DNA from: Microcoleus sp. FACHB-672
GTDB lineage: Bacteria; Cyanobacteriota; Cyanobacteriia; Cyanobacteriales; Oscillatoriaceae
DNA: 64,000 nt
Reading direction: 5' to 3'
Assembly: GCF_014695725.1 (NCBI RefSeq)
Contig: NZ_JACJOU010000025.1
Coordinates: forward strand, 1-64,000
Positions 18,805-27,501 of this stretch are shown piece by piece (the stretch's first letter is position 1; every line of letters starts with the position of its first letter). A model generated the notes under the pieces. The model did no database searches, was not told the DNA's origin, and saw nothing but the letters and a program-made list of their open reading frames with translations. The position numbers and the translations under genes are program-made.

Positions 18805-19842
18805 TCACTTCTTAGCCGGCTTTTGAGACGGTTTCTTTTCCGCCTGCCCGTCGATTACCAAGGCTTTATAAATCACATCCGCAACATCAGCACGGCTGGC
18901 ATTTTGGGTGGGATTGAGAAGCTTGCCATTGGGATGCCTGAACACAAGGCCCAGTTCTGTAGCCGCCGCTACCTGTCCTCGCACATTTTTGGGAATTTTA
19001 TCTGCGTCCTGATAAACCTTCAAAATTTTAGCAGGGTCAGATTTCGGCTTTAGCCCCAAGCCATTCGCCAAAGAAACCAACACGTCTACACGCGTCATCG
19101 GTTGGTAGGGCTTCAGAAGGGGCGGGTTCCCACTCAAAAACCCGCTGCGCGTCGCTTGATCAATCTTTGCTGCCGCCCAGTGATTAGAGGGCACATCCGT
19201 ATATTTAACGGCAGGGCGAGTTGATTTAGGTTGGAATGTTTTGGAGACAATGGCAGCGAATTCAGCCCGCGTCACCCACTTCGTGGGGCGATAGGTATTA
19301 TCGACAAAGCCGGAGACAATGCCACGCTGAGCGATGGAGTTGACAAAAGGACGCGCCCAAAAGGTTTTTGGAACATCCCGAAATCTGTCCGACTCAACAG
19401 AAGCGATCACCGGCAGTGTTTTAATCGGCAGAGAACTCGACGGCGAAGTAGTCTTTTCAGGTTTTGCCGTCGGCTTCGGGGTTGCAGTTGGGGCCAACTT
19501 CTGGGGAGTGGGAATTGCAACGACGGCTGCCGGTACGGGCGTTGCCGGCACTGCACTAGACTTAGGAGCCGGTGATTCAGACAAGTTAGACTGACGCTGA
19601 GCCGATTGTGGAGCCGGTTGTGGACCCTCTTGCGTCTCCGTTGTTGGATCGACTGGCAACTGCCCAGGTGGAGAAGAAGACGGAATCGGAAATTGCTCAA
19701 AAAACTTGGGATCGTCTCGCATCAAGGACACCAAGAGAATGGTGCCAATGGTGGAAAAAGTCACAACAATCGCAATTAGCTCATCAAACCCTAGAGGATT
19801 ATCTCGCGGAGACCGGGGATCGGAAGGAGGTAAATTGCTCAT
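18805..19842 (-). CDS. SLH-domain membrane-anchored protein
   Basis: The 345-aa protein has a single N-terminal transmembrane helix (about residues 20-40), a Pro/Thr/Ala-rich linker (about 55-150) and two S-layer homology repeats. These read FRDVPKTFWARPFVNSIAQR...TRAEFAAIVSKTF and YTDVPSNHWAAAKIDQATRS...TRVDVLVSLANGL, with a third partial repeat to the C-terminus. SLH repeats bind cell-wall polysaccharide, so this probably tethers the wall to the cytoplasmic membrane. A GTG at 19851 would add three residues; the ATG at 19842 is preferred because GGAGG lies just upstream of the MSNLPP start region. Confidence 0.85.
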   Translation of the reverse strand: MSNLPPSDPRSPRDNPLGFDELIAIVVTFSTIGTILLVSLMRDDPKFFEQFPIPSSSPPGQLPVDPTTETQEGPQPAPQSAQRQSNLSESPAPKSSAVPATPVPAAVVAIPTPQKLAPTATPKPTAKPEKTTSPSSSLPIKTLPVIASVESDRFRDVPKTFWARPFVNSIAQRGIVSGFVDNTYRPTKWVTRAEFAAIVSKTFQPKSTRPAVKYTDVPSNHWAAAKIDQATRSGFLSGNPPLLKPYQPMTRVDVLVSLANGLGLKPKSDPAKILKVYQDADKIPKNVRGQVAAATELGLVFRHPNGKLLNPTQNASRADVADVIYKALVIDGQAEKKPSQKPAKK

Positions 19843-20019
19843 CGCAAACACTCACTTAGCTAATAACCTTACAATTCAGACTAGAGACTGTCGCTGAGGT
19901 GCGCCTCAGTATTCCTTAGACTTTAAGCGATCAACAGTCTCACGTCTAGGGATAAAGAGCATTAGGCTTTTATTATGCTAATTCACCACAATCAAGGGAC
20001 GTTGTAGCCCCTACAGTTC

Positions 20020-21369
20020 CTACCCCTCACGACATATCTGCTGTAGCGTCGCGGTGAAATTTGGGTAGGAGATGGCAGCCGCTTCAGCGCGATTGATGGT
20101 TGTAGTACCGGCAGCATTCAGACCGGCAATTGCCAAACTCATCGCCACCCGGTGATCATCATGGCTGTCAACCTCTGCGCCGGTGAGGGGTGTGCCGCCG
20201 GTAATTTCCAAACCGTCGGGCAATTCTGTGACGCGAGCACCAAGCCGGTTGAGCTGATGGGCCATCACGGCCAGCCGATCACTTTCTTTGACGCGCAACT
20301 CCGCCGCATCTCGAATCACCGTTGTGCCCTGAGCAAATGCCGCTGCTACCGCCAGAATCGGAATTTCATCAATTAAACGCGGAATCAGATCGCCGCCAAT
20401 TTCACAGGCTTTGAGCTGCCGGTGACGCACCCGCAGATCGGCTACCGGCTCACCGGCAACTTCCCGCTGATTTTGCAACTCAATATCCGCCTCCATCATT
20501 GCCAATGCTTCGAGAATGCCGGTGCGCGTTGGGTTGACGCCAACATTTTCGATCACTAAATCTGAATCTGGAACAATCGAGCCGGCAACCAGCCAAAACG
20601 CCGCGGAACTGATATCTCCCGGCACAATCACAGGTTGGCCATGCAGTTGAGCCGGCCCGGTGATTGTAACGCTGTGGGTTTCGGGATCGATGCTCAGCTG
20701 TGCCCCAAATGCTCGCAGCATTCGCTCGCTATGATCGCGCGAGAGGGCCGGTTCTGTCACCGTTGTTTCGCCCTCTGTCATTAAGCCGGCGAGTAAAATA
20801 CAAGATTTAACCTGAGCTGAAGCAATCGGCGAGTGGTAGTGAATCGGTCGTAAATGCTGGCCTTGGATGGCCAAGGGCGCGAGGTTGCCATCTTGGCGTC
20901 CCCAAATTTGGGCACCCATCTGGCGCAGCGGTTTAACCACGCGAGACATCGGACGAGATCGCAAAGAAGCATCACCCGTGACGCTAAAAAATTGACCGGG
21001 TTGGCCGGCTAATAAGCCCAACATTAAGCGAATTGTCGTGCCAGAATTGCCGGCATCGAGTATATTGGCCGGTTCAATTAACTGGCCAATGCCGGCACCT
21101 TGCACCCGCACCCGCTCAGTATTGAGTTCAGAAATCTCTGCGCCTAAAGCCCGAAAGCAACTCGCTGTACTGCGGGGATCTTCTCCCAAAAGCAGCCCCT
21201 CTACGGTCGTTTCTCCTTGCGCGATTGCACCTAACATTAAAGCGCGGTGAGAGATGGACTTATCCCCCGGCACCCGGATACTACCTTGCAGGGATAAACT
21301 GGCGTTCGCTTTTTGAATAAGCAACTGTTGGGATTCGGGGGTTTCCACAATCACGATAGAGGTTGCCAT
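20020..21369 (-). CDS. aroA: 3-phosphoshikimate 1-carboxyvinyltransferase (EPSP synthase)
   Basis: Sixth enzyme of the shikimate pathway; it transfers the enolpyruvyl group of PEP to shikimate 3-phosphate. At 449 aa it has the usual length. Landmarks are [13 protein letters not shown] near residue 38 (shikimate-phosphate binding), [19 protein letters not shown] near 105 (PEP-binding loop), [13 protein letters not shown] near 185, [15 protein letters not shown] near 355 and [17 protein letters not shown] near 400. All key motifs are intact. It is probably transcribed alone from the region right of 21369. Confidence 0.97.
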   Translation of the reverse strand: MATSIVIVETPESQQLLIQKANASLSLQGSIRVPGDKSISHRALMLGAIAQGETTVEGLLLGEDPRSTASCFRALGAEISELNTERVRVQGAGIGQLIEPANILDAGNSGTTIRLMLGLLAGQPGQFFSVTGDASLRSRPMSRVVKPLRQMGAQIWGRQDGNLAPLAIQGQHLRPIHYHSPIASAQVKSCILLAGLMTEGETTVTEPALSRDHSERMLRAFGAQLSIDPETHSVTITGPAQLHGQPVIVPGDISSAAFWLVAGSIVPDSDLVIENVGVNPTRTGILEALAMMEADIELQNQREVAGEPVADLRVRHRQLKACEIGGDLIPRLIDEIPILAVAAAFAQGTTVIRDAAELRVKESDRLAVMAHQLNRLGARVTELPDGLEITGGTPLTGAEVDSHDDHRVAMSLAIAGLNAAGTTTINRAEAAAISYPNFTATLQQICREG

Positions 21370-21573
21370 TGGGATAGACTGATGAAGGACGGCGCTAGTA
21401 ATCCTACCGTTTTCTTAGCCCAACTGGGGCTTCTCTGTTATTAGTTGTTAGCCGGCAGCCCTCAGCCCTCAGCCGTCAGCCCTAGGGACACGGCATGGCA
21501 GCGTCCCCAATCGCCGACTGCTAATTGCTAAAATCAAACCTCACAACTCATTCCTCACAACTCTTCACCTGCT

Positions 21574-22062
21574 ATGCTGACGCATCATCGCAAACCCGTC
21601 TGCCTATCGGTGGTGTCCACAGACTTGCCTTTTTGGTCTGTGGTGGAAACAGCCGCCACACTCTATCAAAAAGATCGCGAGCGGTTTCATTTACTGTTAA
21701 GCGAACCCGTTATTTCTGATCGAGATCCTGTCACTGTAGCGCCAGAGGTTGCCACTTTGCCGGCAAGAACTTCGCGCTTGTTGTGGTTAGAAATCTCACC
21801 TTATCGAGTCATTATGACCATGCAGGGCAATGGTCAATTTAGTTACCGGCATCTCTGGGAACGCGAGATGTATGGAATCAGTCGCTACTGGCTCCAAAGC
21901 GACTCGTTAGGAGCCAATAGCCAAATGCGTCTGCGTAACTTCACCCGAAACTTGACATTAATCGGTAAACCTTTACCAGAACACGTTCGTTTAGAATACG
22001 AGCTATGGGCAGAAAAAGTGCAGCTCGGTCGCTACATTTTAAATTTGGATATCCATCACTAA
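21574..22062 (+). CDS. Conserved hypothetical protein (cyanobacterial)
   Basis: The 162-aa soluble protein has mixed alpha/beta composition, no signal peptide and no membrane segment. I recognise no catalytic motif. Segments such as RLLWLEISPYRVIMTMQGNG and LWEREMYGISRYWLQSDS look like a compact folded domain. It converges with the lipoprotein gene at 22059, the two reading frames overlapping by 4 bp at their stop codons. The 200 bp upstream contain a short tandem reiteration of CAGCCCT units around 21455-21485. Confidence 0.6.
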   Translation: MLTHHRKPVCLSVVSTDLPFWSVVETAATLYQKDRERFHLLLSEPVISDRDPVTVAPEVATLPARTSRLLWLEISPYRVIMTMQGNGQFSYRHLWEREMYGISRYWLQSDSLGANSQMRLRNFTRNLTLIGKPLPEHVRLEYELWAEKVQLGRYILNLDIHH

Positions 22063-22535
22063 TTGCTCTTGCCGCCGCAGTAGCTGTTGATTTCAGTTGC
22101 TAGCACATCTGCTTTTTGAGCGGCTTGTTCTGCGGCTTTGCCGGCGGCTTCTACTTCTGATTTAGCTTTTTGCACTTGTTGCACGCCGGCTTGGGTGGGC
22201 TGCGCGGCGCTAGCCGTCCCCAAAGCTTTACCAGTGGTGCGAAATGCCTTGCCGAGATCCTGATAAATTTGGGAAAAACGGGTTTGAAATCCTTTGAGTT
22301 TTTCGTCTTTTAACTTGACAGTTTCCAGTTCTTTGGTGATTTTATCGAGATCCGCTGCCAGCTTATTTGCAGCCGCCGCATCATTGCCTTTAAAGTTTGT
22401 TACCAGACCGTGCCCTTTATTGATAGCCTCAATCAGTGTATTGCATTCGGCTACTTTGTTATTGCCGCAGCCAGCAACCAATACAACAACAGCAGCGCTA
22501 ACAGAAACTAAGGAAGATTTACACAGTAAGTGCAT
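22059..22535 (-). CDS. Small lipoprotein with helical mature domain
   Basis: The 158-aa protein has a signal peptide ending in the lipobox LVAGC, so it should be lipid-anchored. The mature part is alanine- and lysine-rich, predicted almost entirely helical, with coiled-coil-like stretches (KLAADLDKITKELETVKLKD and VEAAGKAAEQAAQKADVLAT). Two further cysteines lie at about residue 31 and near the C-terminus. The function is unknown. Its 3' end overlaps the convergent neighbour by 4 bp. Confidence 0.65.
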   Translation of the reverse strand: MHLLCKSSLVSVSAAVVVLVAGCGNNKVAECNTLIEAINKGHGLVTNFKGNDAAAANKLAADLDKITKELETVKLKDEKLKGFQTRFSQIYQDLGKAFRTTGKALGTASAAQPTQAGVQQVQKAKSEVEAAGKAAEQAAQKADVLATEINSYCGGKSN

Positions 22536-23003
22536 TAATGCGCTCCTAGCGAATTGGTGAATGAAAGTGACGCTTTAGAATGAAGTCCAGCAATTTGCAG
22601 CCCTGGTAAAGCCAAAATCATATCAACCAACCAAGCGCAAGTAAAGTCAGGGGAATGGCTGGGGATCGCGTGAAGACGAGGCAGAGAAAAGAAGAGGGGG
22701 ATCGCAGGTTCGGAAAATTTCCGTACTCAATGTGTATAAAGTTACAAACATCGGCATGATTCCAAAATCGCTCAAACTGACGATTAATATTCCTAATTAA
22801 ATCGCTAAGCTCGCTCACAGCCAAATTCATCTCTCTCTAGTTGCAGATGTCGATCTGGCGGCGGATAGGTTATGCCAAAAGAGGGGATCGCCCCAGCCGG
22901 CAAAGGTGTGGGAATTCAATTCTTGTGGAGCAAGGTGTGGAGGCATTTTTTCAATCACACCCCTGTGTAATTAACTAAACGCTCTAGTGGGAGACTGTAT
23001 AAA
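22536..23003. other. 468-bp intergenic region
   Basis: I see no recognisable gene. A minus-strand frame at 22618-22830 has no family resemblance. Just before the oxidoreductase start, TGTATAAAATG could serve as a -10 element and AGTGGGAGA as a ribosome binding site. Confidence 0.4.
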
Positions 23004-24554
23004 ATGAGTTTACCAAGCCAATCGCTATCATTTTGGCGCGAGACGAGTGCCGACACACATTTTCCCCAACTGATTGCAGATATTTCAGTGGATGTGACGA
23101 TTGTGGGTGCCGGCATCACCGGCTTAACAACGGCGCTTCTGCTCAAACGTGCCGGTTTAAAAGTGGCCGTTATTGAAGCGTTTAAAATTGGCCACGGCAC
23201 CACCGGCGCAACCACTGCTCACCTCAGCGAAGTCCCGGATGCCGGTTATCAAACGCTAATTTCTAATTTCGGAAAAGAAAATACCCGCTTAGTTGCCCAA
23301 TCTCGCCGCGCTGCCATTGAATTTATTGCCGACGTTGTGGCACAAGCGCAAATCGCCTGCCACTTCCAGCGCGTTCCGGGCTATCTTTACACTGAATCGC
23401 GGGAAGATATTGAATATCTCCAACAAGAAGTTCAAGCCGCAAATAGCCTGGGTGTGACTGCCACCTTAACTACAGATATTCCCCTGCCTTTCCCACTCCA
23501 CGCCGGCATCTTATTTCCCAATCAAGCTCAGTTCCACCCGATGGAATATCTCCACGCACTTGCCGGGGCGATTGAGGGCGATGGCTGTCACATTTTTGAG
23601 CGGACTCGCGTTACCGATATCACCGATGACGTGCCTTGCCGAGTTTACACCGACCGGGGCAGCGTCAAAGCTCAAAATGTAATTCTCGCCACCCATACCC
23701 CGATCCACGACTTGTTCCACCTGCCAGACTTGTTGTTAATGACAACTAAAATAGCCGCCTATCGCTCTTATGTACTGGGCGTGCGGCTAGTAGAGAAGCG
23801 TTTTGGCCCGACTTCTCCGATTCCTGTGGGACTCTTTTGGGACACGGCAGAACCCTATCATTACACCCGCACTCACACAGACAGCGCCGGCCAAATTTTG
23901 CTGGTTGGCGGTGAAGACCACAAAACCGGCCAAGATGTGGATACTGAGGCGTGTTTTCAGCGCTTAGAGGAGTACGTGCGCGGTCGTTATGAGGTAGGCT
24001 CAATTGATTGCAAATGGTCAGCCCAATTATATGAGCCGGTGGACGGTTTGCCGTTTATTGGAAAACCGGGTGTTCACTCCCATCTGTATATTGCCACGGG
24101 CTATTCGGGCAATGGCATCACTTTCGGGACGGTTGCAGCGATGCTTTTAGCGGATCTGGTTCAAGGCAAACCGAATCCCTGGCGCGAAGTTTATGATCCC
24201 AATCGGGTGCCGGCTGGCGGTGCTTCTCGGTTGATGACAGAAAATTTGAATGTGGCTACGCACTTAATAGCGGATCGGTTCAAGTCGGATGCCAGCCGGC
24301 TGTCGGAAGTGCGACCGAATGAAGGCAAAATTGTTGATGTCAACGGGGAGAAATTGGCCGTTTACCGGGATGAGGCCGGCACGATTCATGCCCTTTCGCC
24401 GGTGTGCAGCCACGCCACCTGCATTGTGCATTGGAACAATACGGAAAAAAGCTGGGATTGTCCTTGCCACGGAGGCCGGTATAGTCCTACTGGCCAAGTT
24501 CTGAACGGCCCGCCAATCAATGGTTTACAGCCCAAAAAAATCGCTCAAATTTAG
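23004..24554 (+). CDS. FAD-dependent oxidoreductase with C-terminal Rieske domain
   Basis: The 516-aa protein begins with a DAO-type flavin domain: VTIVGAGITGLTTALLLKRAG near residue 30 binds the FAD ADP moiety, and PVDGLPFIGKPG near residue 350 is the second flavin motif. Residues about 420-510 form a Rieske [2Fe-2S] domain with ligand motifs CSHATC and CPCHGG (Cys-X-His and Cys-X2-His). The combination suggests electron transfer between FAD and the cluster, as in cyanobacterial FAD/Rieske oxidoreductases of unknown substrate. It is a single gene. The next 264 bp hold no clear gene. Confidence 0.9.
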   Translation: MSLPSQSLSFWRETSADTHFPQLIADISVDVTIVGAGITGLTTALLLKRAGLKVAVIEAFKIGHGTTGATTAHLSEVPDAGYQTLISNFGKENTRLVAQSRRAAIEFIADVVAQAQIACHFQRVPGYLYTESREDIEYLQQEVQAANSLGVTATLTTDIPLPFPLHAGILFPNQAQFHPMEYLHALAGAIEGDGCHIFERTRVTDITDDVPCRVYTDRGSVKAQNVILATHTPIHDLFHLPDLLLMTTKIAAYRSYVLGVRLVEKRFGPTSPIPVGLFWDTAEPYHYTRTHTDSAGQILLVGGEDHKTGQDVDTEACFQRLEEYVRGRYEVGSIDCKWSAQLYEPVDGLPFIGKPGVHSHLYIATGYSGNGITFGTVAAMLLADLVQGKPNPWREVYDPNRVPAGGASRLMTENLNVATHLIADRFKSDASRLSEVRPNEGKIVDVNGEKLAVYRDEAGTIHALSPVCSHATCIVHWNNTEKSWDCPCHGGRYSPTGQVLNGPPINGLQPKKIAQI

Positions 24555-24810
24555 CTATTTTGTATTACGAAATACTGCGCTTAGAGGTTATGCCGGCAGC
24601 CTTTTCGATTTCCAATTGTAGAGAGATCCCTTAACACTTAAAATCTTCGCCACCCTGTTGAGCAATGGTTCGATAGGCGCAACGTGCTGTGGCAACCCCT
24701 CACTGAAGTAGCCCAACGATGTAGCTTACCGGCTCGACAGAGCGGCGATAACCGATGAAACTCGTTAATAATATTGGTTACGATTGTGTCAATGCCGGCG
24801 CAACGATTTA

Positions 24811-24821
24811 TTAGATGGCTA
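24811..24821 (+). repeat. Left 11-bp inverted repeat of the R-M module
   Basis: TTAGATGGCTA overlaps the stop codon of the restriction endonuclease gene and is the exact reverse complement of TAGCCATCTAA at 27346-27356. Confidence 0.6.
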
Positions 24822-25928
24822 CTTCAACGGAGCTTGTATAGTTTGGAAGACATGATTAATATGTTCAAAAACTTCATCCTTAACCCGAACACTGGTCGCA
24901 CAATCCTGAAGCTTCTCAAAAAATCTTGAAAAAGAAAGCTCTGGACATAGTGCAATTATTGATTTAATAAAAGAAACAATATCTATAAAAATAACATTGA
25001 TGTTTTGCGTAACCATAACGGTTCTGGAAACTTGTTCAAGAGATGAACCTATATATGTTGCCCTCGTTCCCATGATGAAGGTAATTGACTTTAAGCCATA
25101 TTGGCTAGCTTTAAAAGCAGCATGATCAATATCTTGCTCACTAAACTGTTTGTCTTTAACCTCAACAGCCACAAAAAGTTTACCGTTTTTCTTGATATCT
25201 ATATCGGCTACTTCATTAGAGGAAGCTCCACTTTGATTGACCGGATGAACAATGACCTCAAAGGACTCGAACTGCTCAAAGTACAAAGAGAGGATCGTTC
25301 CTGTCAAGATTGCGGCGACTTGTCCCTCTATTGATTTGGTGACAAACGCTTCAACAAATTCAAGAATTTTCAAGTGGGAATCTGCGGACGCTAAAACCTC
25401 AGAAAAAAGTTCACTCCGAGTCGTTTGTCTTTCAATTGCATACCGCACGGCTATACAGAGTCCAGCAAAAGCCTGTTCAGAAGTTTCTATCTCGGACAGC
25501 ACTTTGTGAAGTATGAGTAAAAGTTCCCTATCTTTCCCAGCCCTTACGGCATTTGAAGGGGATATCGTTGGAAAGCGGGCGGGCTTGTTGAGAAATGGCT
25601 CATTTGAACCACCCAAAGACCGATTCAGCATTTGACGTTCAAGTGGTACTAAAACCTTATGACATAAACTTCGGGCATCATAAGCACCTTCAATATCAGC
25701 ACCCGCTTGCAGCGCAAGAGCGTTGATGTTTGGATTGGTTGCTTTTCCTAAAAGAGCAGTTATAAGGATATATCTGAAAGTCAGATGCTTTCCTTTAATA
25801 ATCGTTCTGATCTGAGCATCCCACTCTGTTGCCAGAAGTTGGCTAGACTCATCTTGGGCGAGCATGATCGCTTGCCGAAGAAGTTGCTCGGCTACTTTGT
25901 GATCTACGATTGGTTTGGGAAGGCTCAT
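24819..25928 (-). CDS. SacI-family type II restriction endonuclease
   Basis: The 369-aa protein is read as a SacI-family restriction enzyme, which would cut DNA within a short palindrome (SacI itself recognises GAGCTC). Family-like landmarks: AEQLLRQAIMLA at the N-terminus, GAYDARSLCHKVLVPLE near residue 85, and GGSNEPFLNKPARFPTISPS near 105. A PD-(D/E)XK-type core is visible as EVADIDIKKNG followed by VAVEVKDKQ around residues 235-255. It overlaps the upstream regulator by ATGA, implying translational coupling. The paired methyltransferase is divergent. No GCCGGC occurs within the gene, unlike the rest of the window, which fits acquisition by transfer. Confidence 0.82.
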   Translation of the reverse strand: MSLPKPIVDHKVAEQLLRQAIMLAQDESSQLLATEWDAQIRTIIKGKHLTFRYILITALLGKATNPNINALALQAGADIEGAYDARSLCHKVLVPLERQMLNRSLGGSNEPFLNKPARFPTISPSNAVRAGKDRELLLILHKVLSEIETSEQAFAGLCIAVRYAIERQTTRSELFSEVLASADSHLKILEFVEAFVTKSIEGQVAAILTGTILSLYFEQFESFEVIVHPVNQSGASSNEVADIDIKKNGKLFVAVEVKDKQFSEQDIDHAAFKASQYGLKSITFIMGTRATYIGSSLEQVSRTVMVTQNINVIFIDIVSFIKSIIALCPELSFSRFFEKLQDCATSVRVKDEVFEHINHVFQTIQAPLK

Positions 25929-26200
25929 GTTTCACTCTCTGAATTAGCAAACTGGGCAAAAAATTCAGAAGGATCAGTCCCTGTAGCTCGAACCCAACGT
26001 AATGCTTCCAGAACATCGATCCGGCGTTCCCGGCGTTCTATTTTAGACACGTCAGGCTGCGTCAAACCAATCTCCTGGGCAATTGCTTTCTGAGAGAGTT
26101 TCGCTTTTTCTCTTAAGGAAATGAGGGCATCAACGATCCTGTGGTATTCAGGATCGTGAATACTTGAGACAGATTGCTTTTGCCTTTCCATGATTGACAT
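25925..26200 (-). CDS. XRE-type HTH regulator of the R-M module (C-protein-like)
   Basis: The 91-aa DNA-binding protein has a helix-turn-helix spanning about residues 25-75 (LREKAKLSQKAIAQEIGLTQ, then PDVSKIERRERRID). Its stop overlaps the endonuclease start (ATGA) and its promoter region is shared with the methyltransferase. By analogy with controller proteins it may time R expression after M, but it could also be a simple autorepressor. The ATG at 26200 is preferred over an upstream TTG at 26218; 26191 is also possible. Confidence 0.8.
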   Translation of the reverse strand: MSIMERQKQSVSSIHDPEYHRIVDALISLREKAKLSQKAIAQEIGLTQPDVSKIERRERRIDVLEALRWVRATGTDPSEFFAQFANSESET

Positions 26201-26237
26201 CTTGATTTGGAAACGCAATTATGCCAAAATCGCATAT
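26201..26237. promoter_or_regulatory. 37-bp divergent control region of the R-M module
   Basis: Only 37 bp separate the start codons of the regulator (minus) and the methyltransferase (plus). Any promoter and operator for both must sit here or inside the coding starts, so the two transcripts probably overlap or the methyltransferase mRNA has a very short leader. No clear C-box palindrome is visible. Confidence 0.45.
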
Positions 26238-27356
26238 ATGGAAAACACAACGGCTTTATCGGGACTGTCTCTTTTCTCTGGTGCGGGGGGTATGGATGTT
26301 GGATTCATCCGCGCAGGGATCAAGGTTGTTGGTGCTAATGACATCGACAGGGATGCTTGTCTGACGTATGAGGCAAACCACCCAGGCGCAATTATCAAGT
26401 GCGGTGATATTAATGAACACTTGATTGATATCCGTCAGTTCGAGGGAGTTGATGTTGTTTTTGGGGGTCCACCCTGTCAAGGCTTCTCTGTAGCTGGAAA
26501 GATGAACCCTGATGATCCGCGCAGCCAGTTGTTATGGGTATTCATGAAAGTCGTGGAACTCACAAAACCTCAGGCTTTTATCTGTGAAAATGTCAAAGCT
26601 TTAGCAGTTCTCGATAAGTGGTCTGAGATTCGCAAGCATCTTTTTCATTTTGCAAGCCGGTTGGGATATACCTATAAGTTGGTGATACTCAATTCCTCTG
26701 ACTTTGGTGTACCGCAATCCAGAGAACGAATGTTTCTGATTGGTTTTCGTGATATTAAAGATATTAGTAACCTAGAAGCACAGTTTGAGCCATATAAGAG
26801 GCAAGCTCCAACTGTTAGAGATATTCTTTTACCTTTAGGGGTAGCCGGCTCCGAGAAAAATCAGCGAATATGTAATGCAAAAGTTACTCTCGCTAGTAAG
26901 CCGGTGATGCGACGTTCTCCCTATGCGGGGATGATGTTCAATGGTCAGGGAAGACCATTAAATCCTGATGGATACTCATGTGCGCTTCATGCTTCTATGG
27001 GTGGAAATAAAACACCAATTATCGATGAAGGCCATTGCTATTTTGGTCAAGATAGTTGGGTTGAATGGTATCACTTATATTTAATGCAAGGCGGAGAACC
27101 ATTATCGTTAAATGCTGCACCCAAAAGACTTAGACGCTTGACGGTTGATGAAGCTTTAAGAATTCAAACCTTTCCTCATGATTACCAATTCATTGGTGGA
27201 CAAAGTTCAATTTACAGGCAAATTGGCAATGCTGTTCCTTGCGATTTAGCACAAGTTGTTGCGGAAGTTGTTCGCAATTGTCTTATCAGGAGGGAAGTGG
27301 TTACATCACGGCCTCTTTTGGAACGCGAAGGCAAACAGTTGCGGCTAGCCATCTAA
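26238..27356 (+). CDS. DNA (cytosine-5) methyltransferase of the R-M module
   Basis: The 372-aa C5-methyltransferase should protect the host DNA from the neighbouring endonuclease. Canonical motifs appear in order: I (FSGAGGMDVGF, SAM binding), IV (GGPPCQGFS with catalytic Cys), VI (ENV), VIII (QSRERMFLIGF), a target recognition region (about residues 190-310), IX (RRLTVDEALRIQTFP) and X (QIGNAVP). The ATG at 26238 gives MENTTALSGLSLFSGAGG; an upstream in-frame ATG at 26190 overlaps the divergent regulator and is less likely. The stop codon lies inside the right inverted repeat and 34 bp before the attC-like site. Confidence 0.95.
   Translation: MENTTALSGLSLFSGAGGMDVGFIRAGIKVVGANDIDRDACLTYEANHPGAIIKCGDINEHLIDIRQFEGVDVVFGGPPCQGFSVAGKMNPDDPRSQLLWVFMKVVELTKPQAFICENVKALAVLDKWSEIRKHLFHFASRLGYTYKLVILNSSDFGVPQSRERMFLIGFRDIKDISNLEAQFEPYKRQAPTVRDILLPLGVAGSEKNQRICNAKVTLASKPVMRRSPYAGMMFNGQGRPLNPDGYSCALHASMGGNKTPIIDEGHCYFGQDSWVEWYHLYLMQGGEPLSLNAAPKRLRRLTVDEALRIQTFPHDYQFIGGQSSIYRQIGNAVPCDLAQVVAEVVRNCLIRREVVTSRPLLEREGKQLRLAI
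27346..27356 (+). repeat. Right 11-bp inverted repeat of the R-M module
   Basis: TAGCCATCTAA ends at the methyltransferase stop codon. It is the exact reverse complement of 24811-24821, so the two repeats sit at the two 3' ends of the R-M module. Confidence 0.6.
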
Positions 27357-27390
27357 CGCCTAGGCTGCTGTCCCAACGACAAATTAACCA

Positions 27391-27477
27391 ACCTAAAGAT
27401 TAAGCTAAGCGGCGCGTAGGTAACTTCATCTTTAAGAAGCCTACAGAGATCGCGTCCGCTTTAGCAATTTGTTATAC
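27391..27477 (-). repeat. attC-like integron recombination site (candidate)
   Basis: An 87-bp imperfect palindrome. On the plus strand ACCTAAA (27391-27397) and GTTATAC (27471-27477) sit at the ends, each one mismatch from the integron cores RYYYAAC and GTTRRRY. Inside, GCTAAGCGG (27404-27412) pairs with CCGCTTTAGC (27456-27465) leaving one extrahelical base, GTAGG pairs with CCTAC, and CTTC pairs with GAAG. One-sided extra bases are the hallmark of folded attC. It lies 24 bp beyond the 3' end of the acetyltransferase gene, exactly where a cassette attC belongs. Confidence 0.6.
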
Positions 27478-27501
27478 AGCCTCCCTGTCGGCACCCCGCT
27501 C

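Noticed and set aside
22618-22830. 70-codon minus-strand frame upstream of the FAD/Rieske gene
   Set aside because: Composition and sequence look non-coding in the second half and no homologous family comes to mind.
24601-24810. Possible small gene with AYRTIAQQGGEDFKC at its end (minus strand)
   Set aside because: Only about 20 codons are open before an in-frame stop and there is no start codon; too short to call.
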